A stretch of 64,000 bases of DNA, from NCBI RefSeq assembly GCF_964204645.1, contig NC_134026.1, positions 8,445,450 to 8,509,449 of the forward strand, given 5' to 3'. This DNA comes from Tubulanus polymorphus. Lineage: Eukaryota; Nemertea; Palaeonemertea; Tubulaniformes; Tubulanidae. Made by a program: the position numbers and the translations under genes. This document shows positions 12,662 through 27,600 of this stretch, piece by piece; the stretch's first letter is position 1, and each line of letters begins with the position of its first letter. A model generated the notes under the pieces. The model did not search any database and was not told where the DNA came from. It saw only the letters and a list, made by a program, of their open reading frames with translations.

Positions 12662-15600
12662 GCGCTAGAATCGATTTTTCGTCCACCGAACGACATTTTT
12701 TTTTCCTCGTGAAATCTATAATCGTATGAAAAAGCGATGAAAATAGAAGGCGACAGCCAGAAGGCTGGAGTTATTTCAAAAAGCGCTCTGACGCGATTCT
12801 ACCTTGACAAATCCAGTCGACGGAGATTTCATTCGCTCGATCTTTGATGTTCTCGCGAACGTCTGCGCGTTGACGTAAAACGTTATTCCGTCGAACTCGA
12901 GCTCCAGGGCCAAAATATTTACTGATATCTATTTAATAGCTATTTATATAGATGCAAATATATATATATCGATGTAGATATAAAGGTATACGCATGCGGT
13001 GAACAACCCGAAATGGAAAAAAATCTTCCTCACGATCGTGAGTAGATATACAATAAACTACATCGGATGAAAATGATTATCAAAGTTATTTGCGAGAAAA
13101 AAAAACGCTCGGAAATGATAGAAAATTGTCTCCCCGCGTCCTTCGTTGCAGAATACTGACGGTAATTCAGCGTAATTAAGGGCAGTTTTATGAGGTATGA
13201 GACCGAGAGGACGCACACATAACCTCCTTGTCGTGTAATGGTCATCCTCCCCCGGCAGGAATTCGAACCTGATGGTATCGCTCGACTTAGCCGAGGCACG
13301 AAACCCTGCTTCACTAGAGCGGGTGGGCAGAGACCGGGTTTGCCACAGGTTTGCCAATCAGATTTGCCGAAGCAAAATTTCATACATATACTCAATATGG
13401 AAAAAAAGGGCTAAAATAAAACGCGTTTTCTGATCGGCTAATAATAATGATGACATCATCCGTACTACACATGTAGCTGCGCACCCGGGCTAGTCAGACA
13501 GGGATTCGTACTGTGGCGAGTCTCAACGCCATCAGGTTCGAATCCCCTGATGAGGTTTTGCGTCCGTCTTTTGGTCACATACCTCATGAACTATCAGGCA
13601 GGGTTTCCTACTGTGGCAAGTTCGACTCCCTATCGGGGGGGGGGGGAGGGGGAGGATGTGCTATGGCGAACAAATCCCCGGGGTATCATCGACAGGCGAA
13701 CATTCAAATTCACAAATATGACATAAGCTCGTCGTCGCACGTTGTGGTCGGCGTCAGCCGCGGCGGATGTACATGTCATGTTTCGGACGATCAGACGTTG
13801 ATCGCGCGCTAATGACCGCGCATTAATCACGAGTCGAACGTCGAATAATCCCGCGTCCATAAATCCGGGATACTTAGTTTCGACGTCGGGTTGCGTTACG
13901 ACCGCCGCAGCCATAGCCGAGGCGTCCCGCACAAGACGTCTTATTTTGAAGTTCATACGGCCCGTGGTTTTGGATCGCAGCCGACCGTGCCACGGAGACA
14001 TCTGATGTGATATATGATCGCGCCGGAGCAGTGTGTGGGCTCTTTCTCTCTCTCTCTCTCTATCTCGTATTGAATTCGACAGAAAATATCCATCAATGAA
14101 AGTAGAAAGTATCGACACTTTAGTCACGTATGGCTCAACTTGGGGGATTATGAACGGATTTGCAGTAATGATAGATAACTTCAAAGTGCTCCATTATGTG
14201 TAACGCAAGTCTGTCAACTGGGAGATATATTTTTCGAGCCCGTTTACCAAGGTCAACATTACCCTCGACCGACTGCAGCCTCCCATCGCCTGATTTATGA
14301 TCGCGGTCGTAAAAAGTCATGCAGTTCGAACTATTCGGCGAGTGAGTTTGCAATCGCTGATCCGTCCAACAGCACGAAATTTGACTCACAGCATAATTGC
14401 ATATTCGAGGTTTAATCCATATACAATTTCAATCCACGAGAATCAGTTCAATTCGTTAGAATAGGCCCGACATCCAGGCTTAGCTCTATCGCAAGGAGGT
14501 TTACTAAATTGACCAGAAATTGTTTAAAAAAAGCAATAAATGACGATAAATTATCCCCCTTGAGTCCAAATATTTGAGGAATTGAATGAAACCTTGTCTA
14601 ATATTAAGACTAATATTAAGCCTAGTTTAGAGTTATGGGGCCAGTTCCAAAGACATGGCTAAGACCATATATTAGTTCTATAGCCAATCAGACAACTTAG
14701 GACCAGTCTTAGGATATAAGATTACTTCTCGACGTAAAGGTTGACTCAGGCTTGAAACCGGCCCCATGAAGTGAACAAACCATGAGTTAAATTTTCAATT
14801 TCAAAATGATACACAGTTCTAGTGAATACAGCAAGATATCAAATTTGTCGATTGAAGGCTCGTTGTAATGTTATCATAATAGCCCGGTTCGCGGATAACA
14901 TAACTGCATTTTTTCAATAATCAGGTTTATACTTCGAGTTTAAAATGTCACGGACGCATCATCGGCTAAAATCAGTTCGCGGAATAATTGCGCCGCTAAC
15001 AACAACGAAAAAAAACCGCGCGCACAAAAGCAAACGATTTTTCACACATGTACGGTTTGCTTTGGCAACAACAGCCATATACGAGCGTGCGGATATTTCC
15101 GATCCATTATCCGCTGCTGCTGCTGCTGCTGGTGCAAGTGAGAGCACGGAATGGCCAGTTTCCATGACTGCCGTTTACGACGACGATTGGACCCGCCACG
15201 ATCCCACTGGGGTATTTCATTAGTTCCAAATCGCGTTAAGTGGAATGCTGAATGGCGCGACTCCTAAATCAAGCTCCGTGGGCACTGATTTCTCATAATG
15301 TCTTATTGATAGCCGCCGAAAAAAAAAAACGCTAATGCAAAACGATTAAGACCTGGCCACTGAAAGCTCCGCTAATAAACTTTTATACGTCTATATCTAT
15401 AAATATACTTATATACTGCCTCCAGATTGGTAAATTGCAATGGCAGACGTACGCAGATTGAAAGATTGATTTCGCGGCTTGTACGAGGCTCTAAAGTCGG
15501 GTTTATTGAGAAAATATCACTTTCTATATATCTAATGCACTTCCTATCAGCGCGATATTCATTTTCTTTCAATCTCTCTCCCTCTCGCTCGCTCTCCCCT

Positions 15601-18600
15601 CGCTAGCTCTCTTCTAGATGCGGAGATTTAATTTATCGCGCATCTGTTCGGCAATATATTGGCAATTCGTTCACGCAGCTGATGGACAATTTTTACAGAA
15701 ATATTATACATAAAAGGTTTTTACGCTTCCGCGCTCGGCGAAATTGCGTATCGTTAATTTGAAATCAGCGAAATCCGAACGGACGAACGAGGGAGCGCGC
15801 AGCGGTGCCGAGTGGTTGAAACCATCCATTATTCTCCAGTCCTGGTCGTGTCAGCAGTGTCAATGGTTCTTCATCTCGTGCATTTAGTAATACAAATCTT
15901 GAAATAGATCTCGAGTGGTACTCAGTCCAGGTTCTATACTGGAAAAAAGTTTCTACGAAGGACATTCCCAACGTCAACTATATCTGGAAGGTCTTTACGA
16001 TGATTTCATCAATGATATCGTAACTTAATAAGCTCAAACCTGTTATAACCAAAATTCTAAAGACCAAAAGTAAAATCTATTATTCTGGAATTGAAAATAA
16101 AAGACACAATGTTTCAGAATCTCTCTGGATGAGACTAAGATTTTGTATATATCGGGTTTTAAACATATGATGATCTTAAGTCTGAGTGTGGTTATTCTAC
16201 TATTGCTCAAAAGTTGGACAGTTGATGTGGTGACCATTGCAAGTTCATCGTAACATCATAAGAAAGACTTCGAAGAAAACGTTTTTTAGCCGGGTCCTTT
16301 TCTACCTGACCACATGCGCTCTGCGTATGCGCAAACATTCCACCTACTCGGCTTCGTCGTTTCGTCGAAGGATCGCGCTCGACGACGTTTCCGCGAAAAA
16401 ACGAAAATCCATTTCTAAATCTGTTGTCGAAACTGACAGCTACAATTACACGGCGAGCCGTGTCAACAACGTACTTCTTACGGCGAAGCCATACAAATTT
16501 AAAATCTAATTAATGTATTGCATGTCGGGACATTTTTTTAACGGGCGTTAACGCGGACATACGGGGCATTGGAAACGGCGCGCGAGGACGAACGTGGTCG
16601 AAATACTATCGGTTTATTATACCGGCTAGAGAATGAACCTAGTGTGCTGATTTGCCTATATTAGATTAGGCCCGGGCCGCCTGGTCTGCGACCATTTAAC
16701 ACGGGCCAAATTTCGTATTTGGTAACGAATAAGTAATTTATGTATACACATTCTCTAGTTAGGCAAGGGCCCAGTCCAAATTATGTGTATGATAGCTGCT
16801 GTAATGGCGAATTAGGACTTACTTTATATTCTAGGGCTCAGGGGATTTCAAAAAATAGAGTAGAAAAGGGAGGAGAGGGAAAGAGGAAAGAGGAGAGTCA
16901 AGGAGAGGGGAGAGGAGAGAGAAGAGAAGAGAGAGGGGAGGAGAGTAGATAAAGGGGAAAGGAGAGTGCAGAAGAGAGTGGAGAGAAAAAAGGGAGAGAG
17001 AACGTATAGAAGAGATGGGAGAGAAGGGAAGAGAGAAGATAGAGGGGAGAGGAGAGAGTAGATAAAGGGGAGCAAGGGGAGGAAAGAAGAGAGAAGAGGG
17101 GAGAGGAAGAAGGGATAGGGGAGGGATGAGATAGGGTGGGAATGCTCAAGAAAACAATTACTTCTCCAAGATCGCACGTTATGTATGACAAAGGTATTAG
17201 TTTCGAGAACTCAATAAAGTATACGAACGAACGAACGTGCGCTTAATAATCACTTGGAAAAAATTAATTATTCAAAGTACCGCAGAGTCACTCTCCACGA
17301 CAACAAATCCAGTATGAATAGTTAAGCCTGATTTTTCTATTCTCATTAGCGCGGGGTCGTACGCTAATACAACCTAATACGACTATTGTTAACGCCGCAA
17401 AAAATAATCGTTAATAACCACGAAATGTGTCGCTAATGAGCCCCGGACTGCTGAATATTTCAGAAGATCGCATTCGTCGAAAAAAAAATCGCTATACGAT
17501 CAACTCTACAAGTAGCATTACATACAGAGCATAATCGTACTGAAATGTCGCCTGAAAGTCATTCGATTACGTCAACTTATCGCACGAGGTATTTACTAGC
17601 TGTTAACTAGCGACTACGACGACACGAGGCTAAATATCTGAATCCGAAAAAAAAACTCTACACGGCTACACAACGCCGCGATATTATACTCGCAATTGAT
17701 TATTTGAAAATTTTCAATATAATAATAGGCTATTGGATCTTTTTGACTTCGTTAGCATGTGGGTGAGTGCCACGAGATCTAGTGTTAATTACAGTCAAGT
17801 TGAAAATCGATTTCGCGCGAACTCGAATAATTGCCGGATTGTGACGTGCCACGTGACGTACTGGCTGCATTTTTTTGATAGTCATTGTCGTTTTTTCAAC
17901 ATCGAACACTCGAAGCTATAATATATATATGGGTCAGTTAGCAGAGCTCGACCCTTGGGCAAAGCACTAGCACTTTATGACTGGTAAACGTAAATGATTT
18001 TGCAGAATTAAGGTTTGGTTTTATCTATTTTGTTTGTAACAACATCGTTTTAGCCCCCCTCCCCACGCACCACCTCAGCATTTACGAAATTGAATATGTC
18101 AGCGGTCTGGTCTGATCTACGTGCGACCTGAATTATGCTGAAGTTTGAGGCTGGTCTTAGAATGAAATTGTGTCTGGACACTGGTTGCATTATGCCGATG
18201 CAGGGATGCACACTGGCCCTTCATCATGGCTATACGTAAATTATTTCGCGGAATTAAGATTTGGTTTTCGATCTATTTTCTTCGTTTCTATCTATATTCT
18301 TCTTTACAAAATGGAATACGTCAGCACTACACTTCGCAAGAGTTCCCCGCCTCTCCGCAAATCTAAGTCTGAGGCTGTTCTTCGCGCAGACTGGACCCTT
18401 GTCGGATTATGCCGATCTAGAGAGGCTACGCTTCATATTACGGGTCCGCGACGCACGAGCCAGACGTGCGCCTACCTGATTACTAAGCTCGGCTAGAATA
18501 TTGCCCTCCGCCGAAATCCCAAGTGCGTCGTCTATCATTCGCAACGACGAATTTCGTCGGCCTTTTTCAAGCGATGACTTCTGCTATACGAAATCCAGCG

Positions 18601-21600
18601 CCGTGCATAGTCGTCGATAAAAACGCTATCAACGTTTTTCACAAATGCTTTTTACTAATTTTTCTTTACACGAGACTTAACCGCCGTGACGCCATCTTGC
18701 CCGCGACGGAAATAACCGTTTCGTATGAAAATTTCGAGGCATTTTTTTCATCGATAAACTACACAACCGTCCATAAAACACTAGATCCGCATTGTAACCA
18801 TGATATAATGTAGCGAATCCCACGAAAAAAAAAACCAAAAAAAAAAATGATATCAAATTCGAAAGTATCCTTGAGCTGGTCGTTTACCTCACTTTCGTTA
18901 CATGAACTACTGCAAATTTTTTTTGTAATTTTGTATTTTAGTGTTCTATAGTGCGGTTGGCAATCCCGTACCAACTAACATCTGTTTTGCACATAGAATG
19001 ACTTGTAAGTCGACCTTTGCGCCCGGGTGCAGGTTAAGGTGATTGGTATGTATTCACAATGTACATGCCACTATAATAGATAAATCAATAATAATAGTTT
19101 GTTCGTGGTTTCGAGTATATTCTTAAGTCAACTTCGGAAACTGAATCTGACATATTGGCAATAAACTAATTCTTTAGTGGAGGAATTTTTCGCCATTTTT
19201 TTTCACGAGGTTCTTTTCCAAGCGCACACGTGAAGGAGGGTAAATTATCTCGTCGCGCGCGAATCAATTTGTGAAAATAGACGACGACGACGACGCTTCT
19301 GTATGCATCGGGTCTACGATCGCTTTCGGCAACGATGAAGACAACGACGACGACTGAGAGGAGAGCAGACGATATTAAATTATCCGTCGGTGACAAAAAC
19401 AGAGATGGCATCGATTCACGTGAATCACACGACGACGGCGACAACGTTTTTAAGTACATTAAAAACCATTTCGAAAAAAAATTTATTACGATTCGTATCT
19501 TAAGAACCGGAGACGACGTTTTCCGAGCCGACCTCGAAACCGACCCGAGTCCATCCGGAGAAACCCACCGATCGATGCCTGCGAGCGATCGGTCGAATAT
19601 GCATAATCCGTCATTTAAACGGAATAACGTAATTGGAAATTTCGGATTCTAACCATCTGTAACTACGTTAAGACTCTTAAAGTTTGACTTATATGTAGCA
19701 GATACGAAACAGATGCTTCTCTGAAAGTCACACAGAAAAGCCGCTCTGATTGGTGGAAAGTCACGTAGATGTAGAAAGCCGCTCTGATTGGCTGAAAGTC
19801 ACGTAGATGTAGAAAAGCCGCTCTGATTGGCTGAAAGTCACACAGATATATAAAAGCCCGGAAAGTCACGTAGATATAGAAAAGCTGCTCTGATTGGCAG
19901 AAAATCATATAGATATAGAAAAACTGCTCTGATTGGCAGAAAATCGAGAAAAGACCATGATTTTGCCGCAGAGTTCTATGGGTCGACAATGTTACGAACA
20001 GCTAAAATCAGCCTAATGTGAATGGCTGACAATCCCATTAATTAATCAAGTGTCAAAAACGATTTCATAAGTTATTTCTTACGTACGGCATAGAGACGCA
20101 AGCGCGCGGCGTCCATATTACTTTTTTTCAACGGCGCAAGAATGCGACAACACGCTTCGCTGATTATATATCGTATGCCTAGGTTATTTTTGCAACGTTT
20201 ACAGACGTTCGGGGAAAATATCGCCTGTCATGCAGAAATCGCTGTTCCACTGGATAATCATTTCGAACCGGTGGGTCTCGGCGTTTTCAATGGAACTCCG
20301 CGCGTTGTCATGGCTGCATCAGGCAGTCTCAGGAAATTGGCGAAAACCCCTGCATCCATGTATGAAAAGGCTCGAATCATGACACGCACACAATCTTTTT
20401 TTCAACGCGACAGGCGGACGGACGGATCTGCGAAAGCTCCAGATTCCAGACCGTATCTTTTCATAGAAAAGAGATTTTCGGCACGAGAGGAAATTGCTTC
20501 GTAGACATATGGTCAGGGTCCAAAGTCGGTATAATCCGCATTACAATCCGTATCAACAAAACGTAAAGGAAACGTACTGGAAAATGACGACGTTGATGAT
20601 GTTAGATAGAGTAGAACCTCATTATTACGACCTCGAATTCACGATTTATGTGTTATCATAAACCTAGAATTTCATTTTGAATACGACAATTTTGATAGTT
20701 TCACACTGGATGTAAAACTGGGCCCTAGAATTTCATTTTGAATACGACAATTTCGATAGTTTCATACTGGATATAACAAACAGATTTTCCAGTCTCCCGA
20801 AGTTCGTCGTAATGAGTTTCCACTGCACATCGAATATGAATCGTCGCATGATCTTTTTCTCGTGCAAAGATTACATATTTTGATCCCTAGTACAAACAGG
20901 AATGGTTGTCAGGCTTGAAATATGAACGTGTGTAAGTCGCCAGCATCCTCGCTTCGAATGAAGCTGCCAATCTTAGCTGATGCATATGTGTAAACTACTG
21001 GTTCATAAGTCGTTCCAAAAGACTGATTGACCTATAATGGCCGCACACGGTCAGTGCTGGTCGTTTAACTTTGATTCTACCAGGGAGGTGGGAGTGAACA
21101 GGCCTGAAATACAAAAAATCAGACAAATCCATGTGTAGGTCACCAGCATCATCCCTTTGAATGAAGCTGCATATCAGAGCTGATGCATATGTATGATCTT
21201 TTGGTTCACAAGTTGTTCAACTGATTGACCAATAATGGTCGCATAGTCTGTACACATAGTCGGTGCTGGTAGTTTGACTTGATTCTACAGACTGATTGAC
21301 CTACGGCGGTCACACACAGTCAGTGCTAGTCATTCGACTTGATTCTACAGATTGAACTATATTGGTCGCACATAGTCGGTGCTGGTAGTTTGACTTGATT
21401 CTACGGACTGATTGACCTACGATGGTCGGTGCTGGTCGGTGCTGGTCGCCGCCGATCTAATGAAATTTCGAGTTAGCAATTCTCTCGACGCTAGTTTCTG
21501 GACGAACGATGATGAATCGTCAATTATGGCGAGCTTATATACAACCCGAAACACAATAGCGATCAGAGATCTCCAGTCGCTAACGAACGAATACAGTGTT

Positions 21601-24600
21601 CTTATATTGAACAATATATTTTTCGTCACCATCAAGGCGGATTAATTCGAAAATCTACTTAAATGTAATGTTGTTTCCCTGTAAACTCGCCGCGGCGCCC
21701 ACGACCGGAAGTATACCGGGGCAATATTTCCCGCGCGCGCAAAGAATTAGCGCGTCGAACTAGCCCCCTCTAGCGTGGAAAACGGTATGATCGATCGATC
21801 GAGCGACGCGTACGTACACCGCCGCGACATCCATGATCGCAAATAATTAGTAATAATCTATTGAACACGGAGACGCAGTCTCGGCTTAAGATTTAATTTC
21901 CATGACAACGGAGGAAGCACTTTAGCCCGGGATTCCGTTTCAAGCATTCGATAGACGGCAGTCGACGCTCCCGAGGTCGTCGCGCGGATCGCTATCGAAG
22001 CGCTACGATTCGGCCGAATTCGGTCGAGACCCGACGCGGAAAAAAAGCCGGGCGAAATTCCATCCGATCAAATATGGGGAAACTATGGCCGATGCGATCG
22101 TCGCTCGCGATCGGGGGTAGGCGCGATATGAATGAATTCGCGGATGCTAATATAGGAATGAAGGGATGAGAATGAGTCTTCGGAGATTACGCCGGGCGTA
22201 TGCAGATTGGAATCGAGCGTTACGCTCAAACAACGACGATCACAAATAGCGAAATGGATATTCTTCGTCGACTTCACGCGCCGAGTCATAATACTGAAAG
22301 GTATCTCTCGTGTTTATTGGTCGAACTGCAAATGTCAATGATAATACGCTAGTAACTGGTTATCCATCTGCTTTTTTCCGACGAGTTTGTACACATAATG
22401 TCCTTCAATTTTGGTATCAGCAGATGATGATCACCAACAATGCAGAGAAAAATATTTTCATACATCTACAAAGGTCGAGGTCGCTTATATCTCCGCTGGT
22501 AGCAGGCGGAATCGAGGGGAGGCTCGTCGTCGGCGCCGCTGTGCCTGTGCCGATGCCACGAGCAGACGTGACGAGATATTGACCGGTGGTTGCGGAGATC
22601 GAGGAGCCGCCGCCATACACGGGAGCGCGCGCGGTCACCAGAAACCCTTTGCGGCATCGATCGCGCAAAAATAGCGAGACGTGTCGGGAGAAAGAACATA
22701 AACGCTACGACGAGCATCACGACGGCCGTACATGAAATAAAATAATATTGAACAAGTTGCAATTTAGCGACGAGAGCAAATATGTACCGGGTGTGCTGAT
22801 CAATGGTTGATACACGGTATCCGCGATGAGAAAAATGACACACTCAGTTCGACTGACTTGCGCATGCACACACACACACACGCAAGAAAAAAGAGCCAAT
22901 TTTTTCCGGGCGAGTTCATTAGGGGTATTCTCGCCGCAAGGCTGCAAATATGATTTCGACCAGGTCGGCGGTAAGGGGGGCAAATAAGAAGGCGTAGCTG
23001 ACCGTATATCGATAACTAATTGGACGACGCGGAGCCCTTGATCTCAGACTTATACTTCTCGTTCGCCGTCGCAAATAGCAGTATCACATATCGACTAGAA
23101 GGCGCAGAATCTCTCTCTCTCTCCTGACGACGATGTTCTAATGAAATGCCTACAGCGCGAAATGTCAGAATGTCATTATGAAATGCACGCTGGTTTATTC
23201 TAATTCTGACATGTATTGTAATATATCGCACGCAGCATATCTCATACATGAAAGCTACGAATTAAAAGTAACACGAATCATCGACAACAACGTCAATATT
23301 TGCAATCTGTCCTTCTCACTCTTTATCCCTACTTAACTGCAACGGCAATCTAGATCTAGATACCAATTCAAATTGGTTGGGGGTTTTATGGAGGACAAAT
23401 TGCGGTTATTGGGCGAGGTGTTTCATGTTGATGTGACAATTTTTTCGTCCTAAATAATTGCGGCAAGGTTTTTAGCATAGTTTAAAATGTGAATAATTAC
23501 AAGGAGGCGTTAGATTTAGTAAAAGAAAATCATAACAAGTTAGTACAAAACATCAGCCATTTTTGAAGATATCTACCTCTATGAGGAAATTAGTGAACTA
23601 GCCTATAGCCTACCAGTGAGGAAGTTCATGATCTATTATTCTTATTGCTGTAACGCTGATTTGTTTATGTCTGAATGTCAACCAACTGGAGTATCCTTCT
23701 AGTAAAACATTATAATAATAACAATGACTGATATCTAGGGTCCCTAAACTTGAGTTTTAAAATCTTCAAAATCGAAGCTTTGATATCAGCATCATGCATT
23801 GGCAAGCTGAGTCTCTGCGTGTGTCGTGTCATGTGGTATATGCTGCTGATGCTGGATGATGAACCAGCTGATGGTGAAGATGTATCCATGTATAGAGAGA
23901 GAACAACTCAGTGTGTACTGTCATCTCAATCTTGCACGTTGAATGTAACCTATATCATCAGCATCGTCGCTCCCGTTGCCATCTGGCCATTCCCAGGCTT
24001 TGCCGGATATTCCTTGTAAGTTCTTCACAGGATTGAGATAGAGCTCGGTGTATCGACGCAGCAAGTATCATCATCGGTTTCCTTCAGCAGAAGGTGAAAG
24101 GATCAACTTTTCATCGCGCAGAAGCGACTGTTTGGAACCCCAATTCCCCGCGTCAACCAATGGCATTGCAAAAAATCCGAAATGGCTGACCGGCATCACA
24201 CATCTCTACATCATCTCTGATCTCTACATCATCTCTGATCTCAACACCATCTCCGAATATCTATAGCATCAAAAATACATCAAGAGTATTTTGTATTGCG
24301 TATAGATGAAATTTTACAACTATCTTTTTAAAAAGATTTGATAACATGACCAGGCGGGCCGACTTACTCATAGCTTTACCAGCCCATCTGCCCCAAATCG
24401 TAGTCGCCGATCGTCGTTCCTAATTCAAGACAAGAGGCCCATAACATCATTCTCGGATACTTCGATTAGAAATATCTAGTTACTCAAGCTGCAGAGGAAA
24501 TACGAGTCCTTTCTAACATAGCCGCTAGTAACGATACCACCACTTATTCGTCCGTGTACAGACACTGTTACTCACATAGCTTAGTAACTTCATTCTTCGT

Positions 24601-27600
24601 GAATTCGAAACAACAACAATTTCGGAAGATTCAGTTACTACACATCCGGCGAGGATACTGGAAAGTTTTTTAACCTCTCCCGCCGCATGGGAGCCGGATG
24701 TTGACATAACTACGATTTGGATCACGATGATGATACCGATGATGATACCGACGAAGGTGTAGATCTTAACAGTTTTCAGACAATGTATACACGTGAACAT
24801 GAATGAAATATATTCGTGCTCGCCTTCTCCCTCTCTTCCAAGTTCTTTCTCGTAGCATAAATATACCCGGCAGCAAAAATATGATAGTAGCTATACAGGA
24901 ATGCCAATAAAAATATTTGTACGCACGGATCCGTTAGCGAGATGGTTTACAAGTGCGTATGACTTGAAATAATCTTCAGCTACTTCCACTACAACTATTA
25001 TTACTATGTTATGCGCCGGCAACTCGACTCACTATCGACTCGCATTTTCCGCATCCACTCGTAGTAAACAAGCGACTTATCCTGCATGTAGTTTATCAAA
25101 AATGCACAGACATACGAAGTGACCAGCGCGGATTGTCAACGAATCGGGTTTGCGAATCGACAAAGGGTCGGTCAGCTTTTCCCGATTATAACAATGATGA
25201 ATGCGTTTTAACCAGGAAAAAAAATTTCGAAGATATCATTCCATCGGTTATAGTTTTCAAGCGGATAATCAGCTGAATGGATATAAGCTCACTCAGTTTT
25301 CGCGACATAATCGAGAAGCAGAATGGGAAAGAAATGGCTCGAAATCAATTTTAAACAAAAAGAACATTCTTTTCTTCGTATTTCTTTAGGATATTTTCGC
25401 AAACGAAAAAGATTTACAATTACGTCGCGCGAACAATAGCATTCGCTTTTGGTGCGAAGCAGATTGGAGTTTTTAAAACGGATTAAGGCAGAAGTGCAAA
25501 CGCTTACGACGAAACGAAAAAAGATTTGTAAACAATAGAAGCGAATGCAATTTTCAGGCAGACGTTCCCTACAGTGATTCGGTATGAAGAGCTCGGCTTC
25601 TGGCGGTAACAACAATGCCTTTTCTCCCTCAATATTCCTCTTCATGAGTGCCTGAACGCGGTCTTTTGTCGTGCGCTCGGTAGCTAACCCTCGCCATTGT
25701 CGCATAATACCTACGTACGCGAGCTTCAGAAAAGGATTTCGCCGAGGAATTTTTTGCGCACGTCCTATTACGTATTCTATACTGCTCATTACGGACAGAT
25801 AATGACACAGTCCTTCGACGGTGGTGACAGTCGAAATTGGCGGGCGCATTATGGTCTGATTTCTTCAATTTTCAGGCATAATTGGAAAGCAGAGTGCCAA
25901 TTGTGAGCGCTGATCAAGATATAATCAGTACACGACATTTCCGATATGGCTACATCGGCGGAGGCCAGCGTATACACGAAACAACTAGACGATATCGACA
26001 GTTTCTTTACGGATACGAACCGTCTACAGGAGAACCGAGAAAGTTCCGTTAAACGGACAGTTAAATGGACAATTGATCGGCCCTCGACGAGCGCGAGACC
26101 GAGAAACCTGATAAGTTCTCCTCGCGTGTCTGAATCTGCGGATGAAAATTGATTGCGTCTGTTTAGTTTTCAGCTAAAAGAACATCGCCTAATGAATAAA
26201 GTATTGCCTATGAACACCGTTGGCGAGCATGTCTCCGCATCTATTTCAAGCATCGGATATCACAGGTGTACGAGACTGATAAGTGAAAAAAAAGTAAACG
26301 CTGCTTTCTTTCGCGAGCATAAAAGAGGCCAAACGGCTCTACTGACTGATTATAAAAGAGCCGGGTTCTTCATATAAGTAAGATGATTTAAGAAGTCCAA
26401 CGTAACCTTTCATAAGTTCTCACTTAACTACCAAAAGCTATTGTCTCTGTACATCTCATCCATACTTCGGATTTTTTATGAATTCTAACTGAACGATATT
26501 TTAAGCTTTCCGGCTGTAAGATAGTGGGATTTACATTTTTACTCTTCTGTCGCTAGTTTGACCTCATCTCTTTACATATCTTTTCTTTCTATTGAATTTC
26601 TCCCGATCTAGCGGAAAAACACACGTCAAGTATAGCCCATTTCTGTCCTGCGACCTATCTTCTGGACTGAACAATGAGTTGGCACGCTTTCAATGCTCGT
26701 ACAACAACGATGATTTATCATAAAACTTGTATTTTGCATCGTACCGAAATTATGCCATCCAGAAACGCAATCTCGAGCCAGTAGGCATCCCATTACAATG
26801 ACAATAGATCGGCGAATTGTATATGGATTTTCTTTCTTATTTTTATCCATCATCTGGTAACATATTGTTACGCGCTCATCATCGATACGACACACAGTTA
26901 CGAGATGAGTGGATGTAACCTTGCCACCTCGTAGTTAACTGCGCTCAGCGCACAAGCAGCCGAGAGACTCAACGCAAATCAACGCAAATCGTACATTTCG
27001 CATAAAGCCGTGTCGGTTACTTACTGTTGTTACGTCATTAGACAATTTCGCCGATGCAGCACTCCTCAATGAATTCACAAAGTGTATCGAGGGGTGGGCT
27101 TGTTACAATGCCGACTTCTTTTTTAAGCGGCATTGGCGAGTTCGGGGACTTTTTTGACTCGTCGGTAATCTTGCGGCGGAGCGGAAAACCGGCGTAGATA
27201 TCGCGGGTACGTATAATACCTGATAATGGATGATCGTCGGTTACGTACATTAACCCGTTCGAGACCGGCGACCGCCGTGCAGCGCGAGATGGAATTCACA
27301 TCGATTTAACGTCGAGGTAGCTGCCGTCGAAAACGAGAAATACTACGATGACCGCGATCGCGCAGGCATTAAATTACCGGGTTGAGAAGTACCGTCGTTG
27401 CAGATAGACACGGGTCATCCTCGACTGCCTCGAATACTCGTCCTTTACTAGCCTGAAGTATTTTGCCCTACAACTAGTTGACAACAAGTGGACGATAGTA
27501 AAACGTACGCTACTCTCATGCGACCCAGGCTTCGATGAGAGCCACCTCGAATCCATTACTGACTGAGAAACACGTTCAACGTGGATCTGTAAATAGGTCT

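Noticed and set aside
13630-14184. 184-aa minus-strand ORF
   Set aside because: It runs through a G-run, a (CT)n microsatellite giving RERERER and repeat sequence. No domain and no splice or promoter support.
16848-17191. Minus-strand 97-109-aa Ser/Leu/Pro-rich ORFs
   Set aside because: They are translations of the polypurine block; all frames on that strand stay open because stops are absent from polypyrimidine sequence.
22417-22668. Gly/Ala/Thr/Ser-rich minus-strand ORF ([13 protein letters not shown] region) considered as a Musashi C-terminal exon
   Set aside because: It lies between exons 6 and 7, both inside RRM2, so it cannot be the tail in a linear gene order, and it lacks a good acceptor.
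25289-25849. 186-aa minus-strand ORF, the longest in the window
   Set aside because: No recognisable domain; the composition changes along its length and a second frame overlaps it on the same strand. Length alone is not enough in 64 kb on six frames.
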